Shown here piece after piece: positions 32,792-40,680 of a stretch of DNA of 64,000 nucleotides; the stretch's first letter is position 1, and each line of letters opens with the position of its first letter. A program made the translations under genes and the position numbers. The DNA is from JACKEQ01 sp041389565 (lineage in GTDB: Bacteria; Myxococcota_A; UBA796; GCA-2862545). The DNA is taken from contig JAWKRP010000015.1 in the NCBI GenBank assembly GCA_041389565.1, positions 1 through 64,000 of the forward strand, in the 5' to 3' direction. Below the pieces are notes generated by a model that was not told where the DNA came from, ran no database searches, and was given only the letters and a program-made list of their open reading frames with translations.

Positions 32792-33748
32792 ATGCCCATC
32801 CGCAAGCCCGCGACCCCGAAGGTCGCTGCGCCCACCACCGAGTCTCGGCCCGACAGGGTCCTCGAGGCTCCCGCCGCGTCCAACGCCGCGATCGCGTCGC
32901 AGGTCGAGGCTCCCGGCGAGGAGTCCACGTTCCTCGGGGGCCTGCTCGGTGGTCGAGGGGGCACGCCGGGCGTGTCGTCCCGCGATCAGCGCGACCGGAA
33001 CGCCGCGAAGTCCGAGCTCGCGAGCCGGTTCCAGCTCGTGCCCGACGACTACCGGGGCCGCCGGCTCCCCCACCAGGTCACACAGGCCGAGTGGGAGCAG
33101 ATCACCACGCTGTACAGCGACATCCGGCGTGGTCACACGTCCATCGACTTCGACAACACCGGGTCCGGCATGCGGTCGGGCGCGTTCCGCGACGCCGTGA
33201 TGGGCGACATGGCCGACCTCCTCACCACCGAGCAGGGGCGCGCGCTCCTCACGCAGGTGGCCCGCGACGAAGACCACTCCACCACCATCGGGTGGTCTGC
33301 CCGGCCCGAAGCCGCGTCGGCCGTCATCGGTCCCGGCGGCGATCTGCGCGATGCGATCAACGGCCAGGGCACGAACACGGGTCTCGTCTACCAGCCCGGG
33401 GTCGACTTCGACCTCGCCTCGGTGAGCCCCGAGTGGGCGCGCGACGGCTACCGTCACTTCACGTCCGACACCATCCTGTTCCACGAGCTCGTCCACGCGA
33501 ACCACGCGCGCACCGGCACGCTCGATGGCGAGTTCGACCCGCAGACCGGCGCGTTCGACCGTCCCGCCATCCGGAACCGCGAAGCCGTCGTCCCGAACGA
33601 CCGCGGCGTGCCCCGCGAGGAGTACGCCACGGTCGGGATCGCCGGCCACGACGGTGAGTTCACCGAGAACAAGTACCGTGCGGAGCGGGCCCAGGTCACC
33701 GGCCGGGCCGTGCCGCGTCGCGGGAACTACAACGGCAGCGGGTCGTGA
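32792..33748 (+). CDS. M91-like (NleD-type) zinc metallopeptidase
   Basis: 318 residues. The C-terminal domain has the zincin motif H-E-L-V-H (231-235) followed by A-N-H-A-R-T-G-T-L-D-G-E, and then 'F-T-E-N-K-Y-R-A-E-R-A' (290-300) and 'P-R-R-G-N-Y'. This order (HExxH, G-x-x-x-G-E, then T-E-N-x-x-R-x-E and R-x-x-Y) is what I recall for the M91 family, whose known member NleD is a type III effector that cleaves host MAP kinases. The N-terminal 120 residues are basic and disordered and lack a signal peptide. The role may be a contact-dependent or secreted toxin. The next gene overlaps its stop codon. Confidence 0.75.
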   Translation: MPIRKPATPKVAAPTTESRPDRVLEAPAASNAAIASQVEAPGEESTFLGGLLGGRGGTPGVSSRDQRDRNAAKSELASRFQLVPDDYRGRRLPHQVTQAEWEQITTLYSDIRRGHTSIDFDNTGSGMRSGAFRDAVMGDMADLLTTEQGRALLTQVARDEDHSTTIGWSARPEAASAVIGPGGDLRDAINGQGTNTGLVYQPGVDFDLASVSPEWARDGYRHFTSDTILFHELVHANHARTGTLDGEFDPQTGAFDRPAIRNREAVVPNDRGVPREEYATVGIAGHDGEFTENKYRAERAQVTGRAVPRRGNYNGSGS

Positions 33749-34311
33749 TCGCGCTGCTCGCACTGGCGGCCGCCGCCCCGTCCGACCTCGAGGAAACCCC
33801 CATGACCACGGGCCCGAAGGCCGAGATCACCGCGACCCGCGAGCCCGGAGCGGTCGTGTTGCAGTGGTCGGTCGCGAATCCCGGTTCCGCGCCCGTCTGG
33901 CTCGCAGACCGCCTGCTCGTCCACACGAAGAAGGGCGCCGAGGCGGCCTCCGAGCGCGCCGTCGTCCGTCAGCCGCCTGCCGAGGGCGCGCCACTCCGGA
34001 TCACGGTGGGCTACACCGCGCCGTACGGCATGCCGTTCCAGGAGCTGTACCCCGCGGTTCGCGAGGTCGCGCCGGGCTCCAAGGCCACCGGCACGGTGCG
34101 CGTGCCGCTCCCGCTCGCGTCCTACCACCCCATGGAGACGAACCCCGCTGCGCTCGCCGAGCCCACCCGGGCGGTCGTCGCCATCGGCTGGTTCGCGTCC
34201 GCCCCCGAGACGCGCGAGCTGAAGCTCGCCGACCGCTCCACCGTGTCGGTGCTCACGGCGGCTTCGGCGCGCGAGAGCCAGTGGCTGGAGGTCCCGGTCG
34301 ACTGGCCGTGA
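33745..34311 (+). CDS. Possible partner of the M91-like protein (exported beta-rich protein)
   Basis: 188 residues. The GTG at 33745 overlaps the metallopeptidase stop (GTGA). A weak signal peptide (MIALLALAAAAPS) lacks a basic n-region. The body is a single Ig-like or beta-sandwich domain ('V-V-L-Q-W-S-V-A-N-P-G-S-A-P-V-W' followed by 'G-T-V-R-V-P-L-P-L') with no cysteines. Tight coupling to a protease gene suggests an inhibitor, immunity protein or secretion partner, but there is no sequence evidence beyond position. Confidence 0.6.
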   Translation: MIALLALAAAAPSDLEETPMTTGPKAEITATREPGAVVLQWSVANPGSAPVWLADRLLVHTKKGAEAASERAVVRQPPAEGAPLRITVGYTAPYGMPFQELYPAVREVAPGSKATGTVRVPLPLASYHPMETNPAALAEPTRAVVAIGWFASAPETRELKLADRSTVSVLTAASARESQWLEVPVDWP

Positions 34312-34314
34312 GGC

Positions 34315-34749
34315 TCAGGGTGCCGACGCCGTATCGCTCGCGCCGGTGTCCGTCCCCGTGTCCGTCGAGGCGGTGTCCGTAGTGCCCGTGTCGCTCGTCG
34401 CCCCCGCCAGGCCCGTGTCTGCCGCGGTGTCCACGGCGACCCCGGTGTCCGGGCCCGTGTCGACGGACGTATCGGCGTCCGTGTCCGAGTCGGTGTCGGT
34501 GTCCGTGTCCGAATCGGTGTCGGTGTCCGTGTCCGAGTCGGTGTCGGTGTCCGTGTCCGAATCGGTGTCCGCGTCCGTGTCGGAGTCGGTGTCCGCGTCC
34601 GAATCGGAGTCTGCATCCGTGTCGGCGTCCGTGTCCGTGTCGGCGTCCGTGTCCGTGTCCGTGTCGGACTCGGCGGGACCGTCGATCCCGGTACCCGCGG
34701 TGCACCCCGCAGCTCCGAGCAGGACCGCGACCATCCAGTGCGAAGACAT
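34315..34749 (-). CDS. Low-complexity Asp/Thr-repeat lipoprotein
   Basis: 144 residues from the ATG at 34749. After a lipoprotein signal (lipobox A-A-G-C, Cys16) almost the whole protein is D-T, D-A and D-S pairs, followed by D-T-G and S-D-T units. There is no folded domain. It may act as an acidic brush on the cell surface. It converges with 33745 (three bases between ends). The next minus-strand gene upstream (34817) has the same repeat near its C-terminus, so recombination between the two arrays is possible. Confidence 0.75.
   Translation of the reverse strand: MSSHWMVAVLLGAAGCTAGTGIDGPAESDTDTDTDADTDTDADTDADSDSDADTDSDTDADTDSDTDTDTDSDTDTDTDSDTDTDTDSDTDADTSVDTGPDTGVAVDTAADTGLAGATSDTGTTDTASTDTGTDTGASDTASAP
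34468..34670. repeat. Asp-Thr/Asp-Ser coding microsatellite
   Basis: Six-base-period repeat dominated on this strand by GTGTCC, GTGTCG and GAGTCG, with a higher-order 24-bp unit (gtgtccgtgtccgaatcggt and its variants) repeated three to four times at 34490-34570. It encodes most of the lipoprotein at 34315-34749. Confidence 0.9.
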
Positions 34750-34816
34750 CGAACCTCCGGGCCGACTATACCGGCGCGCCGACCGGTCGGCCCGGGAACG
34801 CCCTCCGGTTCGCCCC

Positions 34817-36262
34817 TCAGCGGCGACGGCGCGCGAACACGCCTGCGCCGAAGACCGCCAACCAGGCCGGTGATCCGCTGCTCGAGCAGCCGCAGCCGTC
34901 TCCGGGCGGGTCGTCGGTGTCGGTGTCGGGATCCGTGTCGCTGTCGGCGTCTGTATCGACGTCGACGTCCACATCGACGTCCGTGTCCGCATCGGTGTCG
35001 GCGTCCGTGTCGGCATCCGCATCGGCGTCGGCATCCGTATCGGAGTCCGTGTCCGTGTCCGCATCGGAGTCCGTGTCCGCATCGGAGTCCGTGTCCGTGT
35101 CCGTGTCCGTGTCCGCGTCCGTGTCCGTGTCGGAGTCCGTGTCCGTGTCGGAGTCCGTGTCCGTGTCTGAATCGGAGTCCGTGTCCGTGTCCGTGTCCGC
35201 ATCCGCGTCCGTGTCCGTGTCGGCGTCTGTGTCCGCATCCGCGTCCGTGTCCGCATCCGCGTCCGTGTCCGCATCCGCGTCCGTGTCCGCATCCGAGTCG
35301 GTGTCGGCGTCCGCATCCGTGTCCGCATCGGCATCCGCGTCGGTGTCGGCATCACCGGTGTCGGCCGGGAGGCCCGTGTCGCCGGTGCTCTCGACGAACC
35401 CGGTGTCGGCCGTGCCCGCCGAGACGCCCGTATCGCCCGTCGGCACCGTGACGAGGTCGGACCCGTCGCAGTCCTGGTCGATTCCGTCGTTCGGGATCTC
35501 CGTGCCGGTCGGGTTCGAGCTCGGATCGTCGTCGTCGCAGTCGGTGTCGTTCAGGACCGATCCCGAAGGCACCACACAGGCGTCCGTGGGCGCCGCCGCG
35601 TCGCCGAAGCCGTCGCCGTCCAGGTCACGCCAGGAGGCCGTCAGCGTGCCGTCGATGCCCGGATCGTCGTCGTCGCAGTCGACGTCCGCACACACCCCGT
35701 CCACGTCGTCGTCGATGCAGGGACACGCGGGGTCCGTGAACGGGGTGGACTGCAGCTGCAGCTCCAGGTCGTCCACGAAGATCTCCCCGCCCGAGGCGCC
35801 CGACGGGTCGGTCACCAGCAGGCCGATGCGCGAGAACGCCACGGCAGGGTCGAGCGCGTTGTCGAACTCGACGCAGCGCCAGTAGCCGGGCCGCAGCGTC
35901 GACGCGCGGTAGAACCGGCGGTTCTGGACCGGCACGTTCCCCCCGCCGCTGTTGAACTGCTCGAGGATGATCTCCACGTTCGCGTCGAGCGACGTGCCGC
36001 CGAACGGGTTCGACACGTGGCGGTACACCCACGCCACCGAGCGCGCATACCCCGGAGGCGGTGTCGTCACGTCCTGGTACACCCCACCCTGCTGGAAGCC
36101 CGAGGACACGGCCGTTCCGAGGTGCGCGCTGTACGTGCCCGTGCGGGGCTGGGTCGCCAGAACCTCGTTCGGCGAGCCGTACGGCGACCAGCTCGTGAAG
36201 TCACCCGTCTCGAAGCCCGGGTTGGACTGGCCGTACGCCACGAGGGAGAGCGCTGCGATCAT
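34817..36262 (-). CDS. MYXO-CTERM surface protein with MopE-like and Asp/Thr-repeat regions
   Basis: 481 residues from the ATG at 36262. A short signal (MIAALSLVAYGQS) is followed by a carbohydrate-binding-like beta domain (about 15-170: 'N-P-G-F-E-T-G-D-F-T-S-W', typical of CBM/PEP-CTERM-type openings). Next are Cys/Asp repeats ('D-G-I-D-Q-D-C-D-G-S-D' and 'D-D-D-D-P-x-x-x'), then about 145 residues of D-T/D-A/D-S pairs. The C-terminus is G-C-G-C-S-S-S-G, a hydrophobic helix and R-R-R-R, a clear MYXO-CTERM sorting signal. Such proteins are processed at the Cys motif by a myxosortase-type protease and displayed on the surface. Confidence 0.88.
   Translation of the reverse strand: MIAALSLVAYGQSNPGFETGDFTSWSPYGSPNEVLATQPRTGTYSAHLGTAVSSGFQQGGVYQDVTTPPPGYARSVAWVYRHVSNPFGGTSLDANVEIILEQFNSGGGNVPVQNRRFYRASTLRPGYWRCVEFDNALDPAVAFSRIGLLVTDPSGASGGEIFVDDLELQLQSTPFTDPACPCIDDDVDGVCADVDCDDDDPGIDGTLTASWRDLDGDGFGDAAAPTDACVVPSGSVLNDTDCDDDDPSSNPTGTEIPNDGIDQDCDGSDLVTVPTGDTGVSAGTADTGFVESTGDTGLPADTGDADTDADADADTDADADTDSDADTDADADTDADADTDADADTDADTDTDADADTDTDTDSDSDTDTDSDTDTDSDTDTDADTDTDTDTDSDADTDSDADTDTDSDTDADADADADTDADTDADTDVDVDVDVDTDADSDTDPDTDTDDPPGDGCGCSSSGSPAWLAVFGAGVFARRRR
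34912..35353. repeat. Longest Asp-repeat microsatellite of the window (about 440 bp)
   Basis: Six-base-period array with GTGTCC, GCATCC, GCGTCC and GAGTCC units. Within it a 24-bp unit (gtgtccgtgtcggagtcc-type) is repeated at 35100-35190 and a gcatccgcgtccgtgtcc unit at about 35205-35290. It encodes the acidic spacer before the MYXO-CTERM tail. Confidence 0.9.
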
Positions 36263-36310
36263 GGATGGGACCTCCGCCGCCCACGATAGCAGCGGAGATC
36301 CGGGCGCGGA

Positions 36311-36724
36311 TCAGTTCGAGCAGCCGCAGGGCAGGACCGCACGGAGCGTGGCGCTGCCGCGGGTCACCGTGAGCACGCCGTCGTACCGCGTGCCGCCCTC
36401 GCTCTCCTCGACCACGGTGTACGCGATGTCGACCGTGTAGCCATCCCCCGCGTAGTGCGACACCAGCCCCTCCCGACCGGTCAGCGACAGATCGTGAGGC
36501 GCGCCATCGATCTGCATCGCGTGCGCATCACCGTTGCTCTTGAACACCGAGCCGCCGGGCTCGTCGCACGTGCAGCCCGCGCCGTCGAACCGGGCGTCGG
36601 GACCCAGCAACCCCAGCACGGGCGGCGCGGACGCCGCGAGACCCGCCTCGGAGGTCGGCACCGCCCCACCACACCCGAGGCTCGCGAGACCCACCCACAC
36701 ACAAGCCACCCTGAATCCACACAT
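36311..36724 (-). CDS. Small Cys-rich lipoprotein
   Basis: 137 residues from the ATG at 36724. Signal with lipobox S-L-G-C (Cys18). The mature domain has G-C-T-C-D-E-P-G-G and ends with L-P-C-G-C-S-N, so two C-x-C pairs could form disulfides or bind metal. No family recognised. It is divergent from the RND exporter gene with 175 bp between starts, and that gap carries the palindromes described below. Confidence 0.7.
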   Translation of the reverse strand: MCGFRVACVWVGLASLGCGGAVPTSEAGLAASAPPVLGLLGPDARFDGAGCTCDEPGGSVFKSNGDAHAMQIDGAPHDLSLTGREGLVSHYAGDGYTVDIAYTVVEESEGGTRYDGVLTVTRGSATLRAVLPCGCSN

Positions 36725-36802
36725 GAGAGCTCCATTCCACCGGGAGACGGCCCGAAGCCGGCCGATCCCGGCAGAGGACCGGGGGTCGACGCGCGCCGAA
36801 TA

Positions 36803-36818
36803 TCAAACGATCGTTTGA
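36803..36818. promoter_or_regulatory. Perfect 16-bp palindrome (candidate TetR-type operator)
   Basis: TCAAACGA-TCGTTTGA is perfectly self-complementary, 82 bp upstream of the exporter start at 36900 and 79 bp upstream of the start of the divergent lipoprotein at 36724. Its size and A/C-rich half-sites fit operators of TetR-family repressors that control lipid or efflux genes. No regulator gene lies next to it in this window. Confidence 0.55.
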
Positions 36819-36830
36819 CGTCAATGACAT

Positions 36831-36860
36831 TTCTTACTGACTCACAAGTAAGCGCAAGAA
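36831..36860. promoter_or_regulatory. Second nested inverted repeat in the same promoter
   Basis: CTTACT (36833-36838) pairs with AGTAAG (36847-36852) over an eight-base loop. An outer TTCTT (36831-36835)/AAGAA (36856-36860) pair flanks it. Being AT-rich, the segment may include the -10 region and a second operator for the exporter operon. Confidence 0.4.
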
Positions 36861-36899
36861 ATCAACACCGGACGCCGGTCGGGGTACATCCTCCGCACG

Positions 36900-39098
36900 A
36901 TGTCCCCCTGGTTCACCATCGCCACCTGGGTCCAGACCCATCGAGCCCTCTCCTGGCTCGTCGCTGCGGGCCTGTTCCTCGCCTGCCTCGCGGGGCTCCC
37001 CCGCCTGCAGACCGATCTCGGCCTCGAGACCCTCCTGCCGTCCGACCCCGAGGTCCGTGCGGCCCTCCAGGAGTCCGATCTCCGGTGGGGGCGCGACGAT
37101 CAGGTGTTCGCAGCGGTCGTCACGGCGCCCGACGGGCAGGATCTCCTCACCCGCACCCACCTCGACCAGCTCGTCGCCGTGCGCGAAGCCCTCGTCGCGA
37201 CGCCCGAGGTGCTCGGTGCGACCGACCTCACCACCCTGCCCACGCTCCAGCACGTGCCCGGCCTCATGGGGCCGCACCCGGGTCAGGTCCAGGCCCTCGA
37301 CTTCCTCGCGACCGTGCCCCCGGAGGGCAGCCCGCGCACCGCCGCCTGGCGCGACCGCACGCTCCACGACGGGCTGCGGGTGCCCAGCCTGCTCTCCGCG
37401 GACGGGCGACGCGCGGTGGTGCTGCTCACGCTCGCGTCGGGGTTCGAGCAGCCGAAGGACCTCGAGGCCGCGCTCGACCGCGTCCGCGCCGCGGTGCCCG
37501 ACACCCCGCTCGACGTCCAGCTCGCTGGCGCCCCCGTGCTCCGAACCGAGCTGCGCATCGCGCTCGCCGAGGACCAGGCCCGCCTGGCGCCCCGTGTGGG
37601 CGGGCTCCTCGCGCTGGTGCTCCTGCTCACGATGGGGCGGCTGCGGTCCGTCGGCTTCCCCGTCGTGCTGGCCCTCGCCTCCATCGCGTGCACGCTCGGG
37701 GTGCTCGGCTGGCTCGGGCGTCCCGTGGGCTTCCTGTCGCTCGCGTGGATGATGCTCATCCCGGTCGCCGCGGTGGCCGACGCCGTGCACCTCTCCCGTG
37801 CGCTCGGCGAGCAGCCCGACCTCCCCGAAGCCATGCGCGCCGTGGGCTCCGCCTGCTTCGTCACCACACTCACGAGCGCCATCGGCATCGGCTCGCTCGT
37901 CGTGAGCGGAATGCCGGCCGTCCGCCAGTTCGCGGTCGACGGGGCCATCGGGCTCGGCGTCACGTTCGCGCTGTTCCTGCTGCTCGGCCCGCTGCTCGCG
38001 AGCCCGGGCGGTGGAGGGCGCGCAGAGGCCCTGCTGGAGCGCCTCTCAGAGGGGTGTGCCCGCTTCGCGGTCCGTGCACGCGTGCCCGTCCTGGTCGTCG
38101 CCGCCCTGCTCGCCGTGGCCGGCATCGCGGCGGGCTCCACGGTCGCCGCGGACTACCGGCTCGTGGAGAACCTCGCCGTCGAGCGCCAGGTCGTGCAGAC
38201 CACCCTCGCGGTCGACCGGGACCTCGGCGGCAGCATGCAGTTCTCGTTCGCGCTCGACGGGAACCTCGACCGGCCCGAGGTGGTGCGCGCCCTCCGCGAC
38301 GTCCGCGCCGCCCATCGGCTCGACGGCGAGACCTGGCAGTCGCCGTTCGACGTGACCGAAGCCGTGCTCCGCACGCTCGCCGCCGATCGGTGGGCCGACA
38401 AGGACGACTGGGTGCAGGCCACCCTGAAGCGCGCTCCCCACGACCCCACGGTGCGCGCCCCCGACGGCCACACGCGCGTCGTCGTCCGCACGTCCGACCG
38501 CGGCGCCGCCTGGCTCGTGGCCCGCGCCGACACCATCGCGGACGCCCTCTCCGCCGCGCTGAACCCGCTCGGCATCACCGTCAGGTCCGGTGGCACCGCC
38601 CTCCACGCGTACCGCGGCCTGCTCGACCTCCCGCACGAGCTGCTCGGCGGGCTCGCCCTCGCAACCGTCGTGATCGGCGCGCTGATCGGCATGCTCCTGC
38701 GCAGCGTGAAGCTCGCGCTCGTCAGCCTGCTCCCGAACCTGCTCCCCCTCGCGCTCACCTGGGGCCTGCTCGCCGCGCTCGACTGGCCGCTCCAGCTCGG
38801 CACGGCCGTCGTGTTCACGCTCGGGCTCGGCCTCGCGGTCGACGACACCATCCACGTCATGGCGCGGTGGCGCGCACACCCCGGTCCCGACGCCATCCCA
38901 CGCGCCGCCCACGACACCGGAACGGCCGTCGTCATCACGTCGCTCGCGCTCGGCGTCGGCGTGTTCGCCCTCACCTCCTCCCAGTTCCGGGGCATGGCCG
39001 AGTTCGGCGTGCTCGGTTGTGCGCTCGTGGCTACAGCCCTGCTCTCCGATCTGCTGGTCCTGCCGGCTCTCCTCTCGTTCCTCGCGGAGCCCGAATGA
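36900..39098 (+). CDS. RND/MMPL-family lipid exporter
   Basis: 732 residues, an integral membrane exporter of the RND superfamily MMPL branch. There is a first membrane helix at about 17-34, a large periplasmic region to about 220 ('L-Q-T-D-L-G-L-E-T-L-L-P-S-D-P-E-V' is typical of the MMPL porter domain), five to six helices at about 230-380, a second periplasmic region and a second helix bundle at about 580-730 ('G-L-G-L-A-V-D-D-T-I-H-V-M-A-R-W' carries the conserved D-D of the proton relay). MMPL exporters move lipids, lipoglycans and siderophores. It heads an operon of lipid-type enzymes and is overlapped by the acyl carrier protein gene (ATGA). Confidence 0.88.
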   Translation: MSPWFTIATWVQTHRALSWLVAAGLFLACLAGLPRLQTDLGLETLLPSDPEVRAALQESDLRWGRDDQVFAAVVTAPDGQDLLTRTHLDQLVAVREALVATPEVLGATDLTTLPTLQHVPGLMGPHPGQVQALDFLATVPPEGSPRTAAWRDRTLHDGLRVPSLLSADGRRAVVLLTLASGFEQPKDLEAALDRVRAAVPDTPLDVQLAGAPVLRTELRIALAEDQARLAPRVGGLLALVLLLTMGRLRSVGFPVVLALASIACTLGVLGWLGRPVGFLSLAWMMLIPVAAVADAVHLSRALGEQPDLPEAMRAVGSACFVTTLTSAIGIGSLVVSGMPAVRQFAVDGAIGLGVTFALFLLLGPLLASPGGGGRAEALLERLSEGCARFAVRARVPVLVVAALLAVAGIAAGSTVAADYRLVENLAVERQVVQTTLAVDRDLGGSMQFSFALDGNLDRPEVVRALRDVRAAHRLDGETWQSPFDVTEAVLRTLAADRWADKDDWVQATLKRAPHDPTVRAPDGHTRVVVRTSDRGAAWLVARADTIADALSAALNPLGITVRSGGTALHAYRGLLDLPHELLGGLALATVVIGALIGMLLRSVKLALVSLLPNLLPLALTWGLLAALDWPLQLGTAVVFTLGLGLAVDDTIHVMARWRAHPGPDAIPRAAHDTGTAVVITSLALGVGVFALTSSQFRGMAEFGVLGCALVATALLSDLLVLPALLSFLAEPE

Positions 39099-39328
39099 CC
39101 CCCCGCCAGACCGTCCTCTCCGTGCTCTCCCGTGTGTCGGGCGTGCCCGAGGCGAAGATCGAAGACCACCACCACCTCACGGCCGACCTCGGGATGGACT
39201 CCGTCACCGCGGTCGAGTTCCTCGCCGAAGCCATGGAGGCCCTCGGAGTCGAGCTCGACATCGAGAGCACCGCGGGCGTCGAGACCGTCGCCGACTGCAT
39301 CGCGATGGCGGAGCAGGCCTGTGGGTGA
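39095..39328 (+). CDS. Acyl carrier protein
   Basis: 77 residues; the ATG overlaps the exporter stop. The phosphopantetheine serine is Ser36 in D-L-G-M-D-S-V-T-A-V-E-F. This is a D-S-V variant of the usual D-S-L, as seen in stand-alone secondary-metabolism ACPs. The length and helical pattern match a single ACP. As the only carrier protein in the locus it probably holds the acyl chain used by the dehydrogenase and acyltransferases. Confidence 0.9.
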   Translation: MTPRQTVLSVLSRVSGVPEAKIEDHHHLTADLGMDSVTAVEFLAEAMEALGVELDIESTAGVETVADCIAMAEQACG

Positions 39329-40679
39329 GCTCGCCGACACGCTGCTCGAGAGCTGGAGGGCCTCCGTGCCCTCGTCGGCTCGCGAGCACGACCGGCAGGG
39401 CACGCTCACGCCCCACACCCTCGGTCGCATCCGCGAGCTCGGGCTGCTCGGCCTCACGATCCCCGAGCGATTCGGCGGAGCGGGCGCGGGGCTCGACGAG
39501 GTCATCCCGCTGCTGCGCGGCATCGCCCGGTCCGACCGCGCCGTCGCCATGACGCTCGGGCTCCACATGGGGCCGGGCACCCGGCTGCTCGTGGCCCACG
39601 GAAGCGCCGACCAGCACGCGCGATTCCTGCCTCCCATCGCCGAGGGGCGCTGCCTCACGGCGTTCGGGGCCACCGAGCCTGCGGCCGGGTCCGACCTGTC
39701 GTCGATCCAGGCCACCGCCACGCTCGACGGCGACCACCTCGTGCTGTCCGGCGAGAAGCTGTACGTCACGAACGGCAGCTGGGCCGGCCTGCTCACGGTG
39801 TTCGTGCGCACGCCCGAGCTCGGGGGCCTCCGCGCGACCGCGATGGTCCTGCTCACCCCCGAAGACGGGTACACGGTGGGTGCCGAGGAGCACAAGCTCG
39901 GCCTGCGCGGCTCGAGCACCACGCCCATCCACCTCGACGGCGTGCGCGTGCCCGTGTCCCGCCTGCTCGGCGAGCCCGCCACCGGTCAGAAGATGTTCGA
40001 GCGAGCCATGTGCTGGGGGCGCACCGTGCTCGCCGGCGCGAGCCTCGGCGTGTTCGACGCCGTGTGTGCCGCGGCCCTCGAGCACACCGCGCACCGGCGC
40101 CAGGGGGGCCGCACGCTCGCCCAGCTCCCCGTCGTGCAGGAGAAGCTCGCGCGCCTGCTCGCCCGGAAGGCCGTGCTCGAGCGGCTCGTCGATCGTGTGG
40201 TGCACGCCGACGACGACGCCCTGCCGCTGCTCTCCCTGGCCGCGAAGGTCGCCGCGAGCGAAGCCGCCTGGGAGGCTGCCGACGAAGCCCTCCAGCTCCA
40301 CGGGGCCGCCGGGTTCATGGAGAGCACCGACCTCCCCCTGCTGCTCCGCGATGCCCGGCCCGCGCGCATCTTCGAGGGCGCGAACGACGTGCTGCTGTGC
40401 CGGGCCGGCCTCGCGGTCGTGATGGACCCGTCCCAGGCGGGCCCGTGGTCCGGTCCGCTCGCGGACACCTGGAAGCGCACGCACGGCCTGCAGCTCGTGC
40501 GCGACACCCGCAAGCTGCTCCGGCTCGGCCGGGTGTGGCTCGAAGAGCAGCTGTCCGCCGGGCTCGACCCCGAAGACCCGCACACCGCCCTGTGGAACGC
40601 GGAGCGCGACGCCCGCCTCGCCCCTCACCTCTGCGCCGAGCCCGACCCCGCGCTGCTCGCCGCCGTGCTGGCCGGCTGA
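39321..40679 (+). CDS. Acyl-CoA (or acyl-ACP) dehydrogenase
   Basis: 452 residues from the GTG at 39321, overlapping the ACP gene by eight bases. FAD-dependent acyl dehydrogenase: 'F-G-A-T-E-P-A-A-G-S-D' (FAD/substrate loop), 'L-S-G-E-K-L-Y-V-T-N' and 'A-R-I-F-E-G-A-N-D', where the Glu is the likely catalytic base. It is longer at the C-terminus than the usual 380-residue enzymes, with an extra helical tail containing K-T/R-K-L-L-R. Placement right after the ACP suggests it acts on an ACP-bound chain. Confidence 0.88.
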   Translation: MGELADTLLESWRASVPSSAREHDRQGTLTPHTLGRIRELGLLGLTIPERFGGAGAGLDEVIPLLRGIARSDRAVAMTLGLHMGPGTRLLVAHGSADQHARFLPPIAEGRCLTAFGATEPAAGSDLSSIQATATLDGDHLVLSGEKLYVTNGSWAGLLTVFVRTPELGGLRATAMVLLTPEDGYTVGAEEHKLGLRGSSTTPIHLDGVRVPVSRLLGEPATGQKMFERAMCWGRTVLAGASLGVFDAVCAAALEHTAHRRQGGRTLAQLPVVQEKLARLLARKAVLERLVDRVVHADDDALPLLSLAAKVAASEAAWEAADEALQLHGAAGFMESTDLPLLLRDARPARIFEGANDVLLCRAGLAVVMDPSQAGPWSGPLADTWKRTHGLQLVRDTRKLLRLGRVWLEEQLSAGLDPEDPHTALWNAERDARLAPHLCAEPDPALLAAVLAG

Positions 40680-40680
40680 C

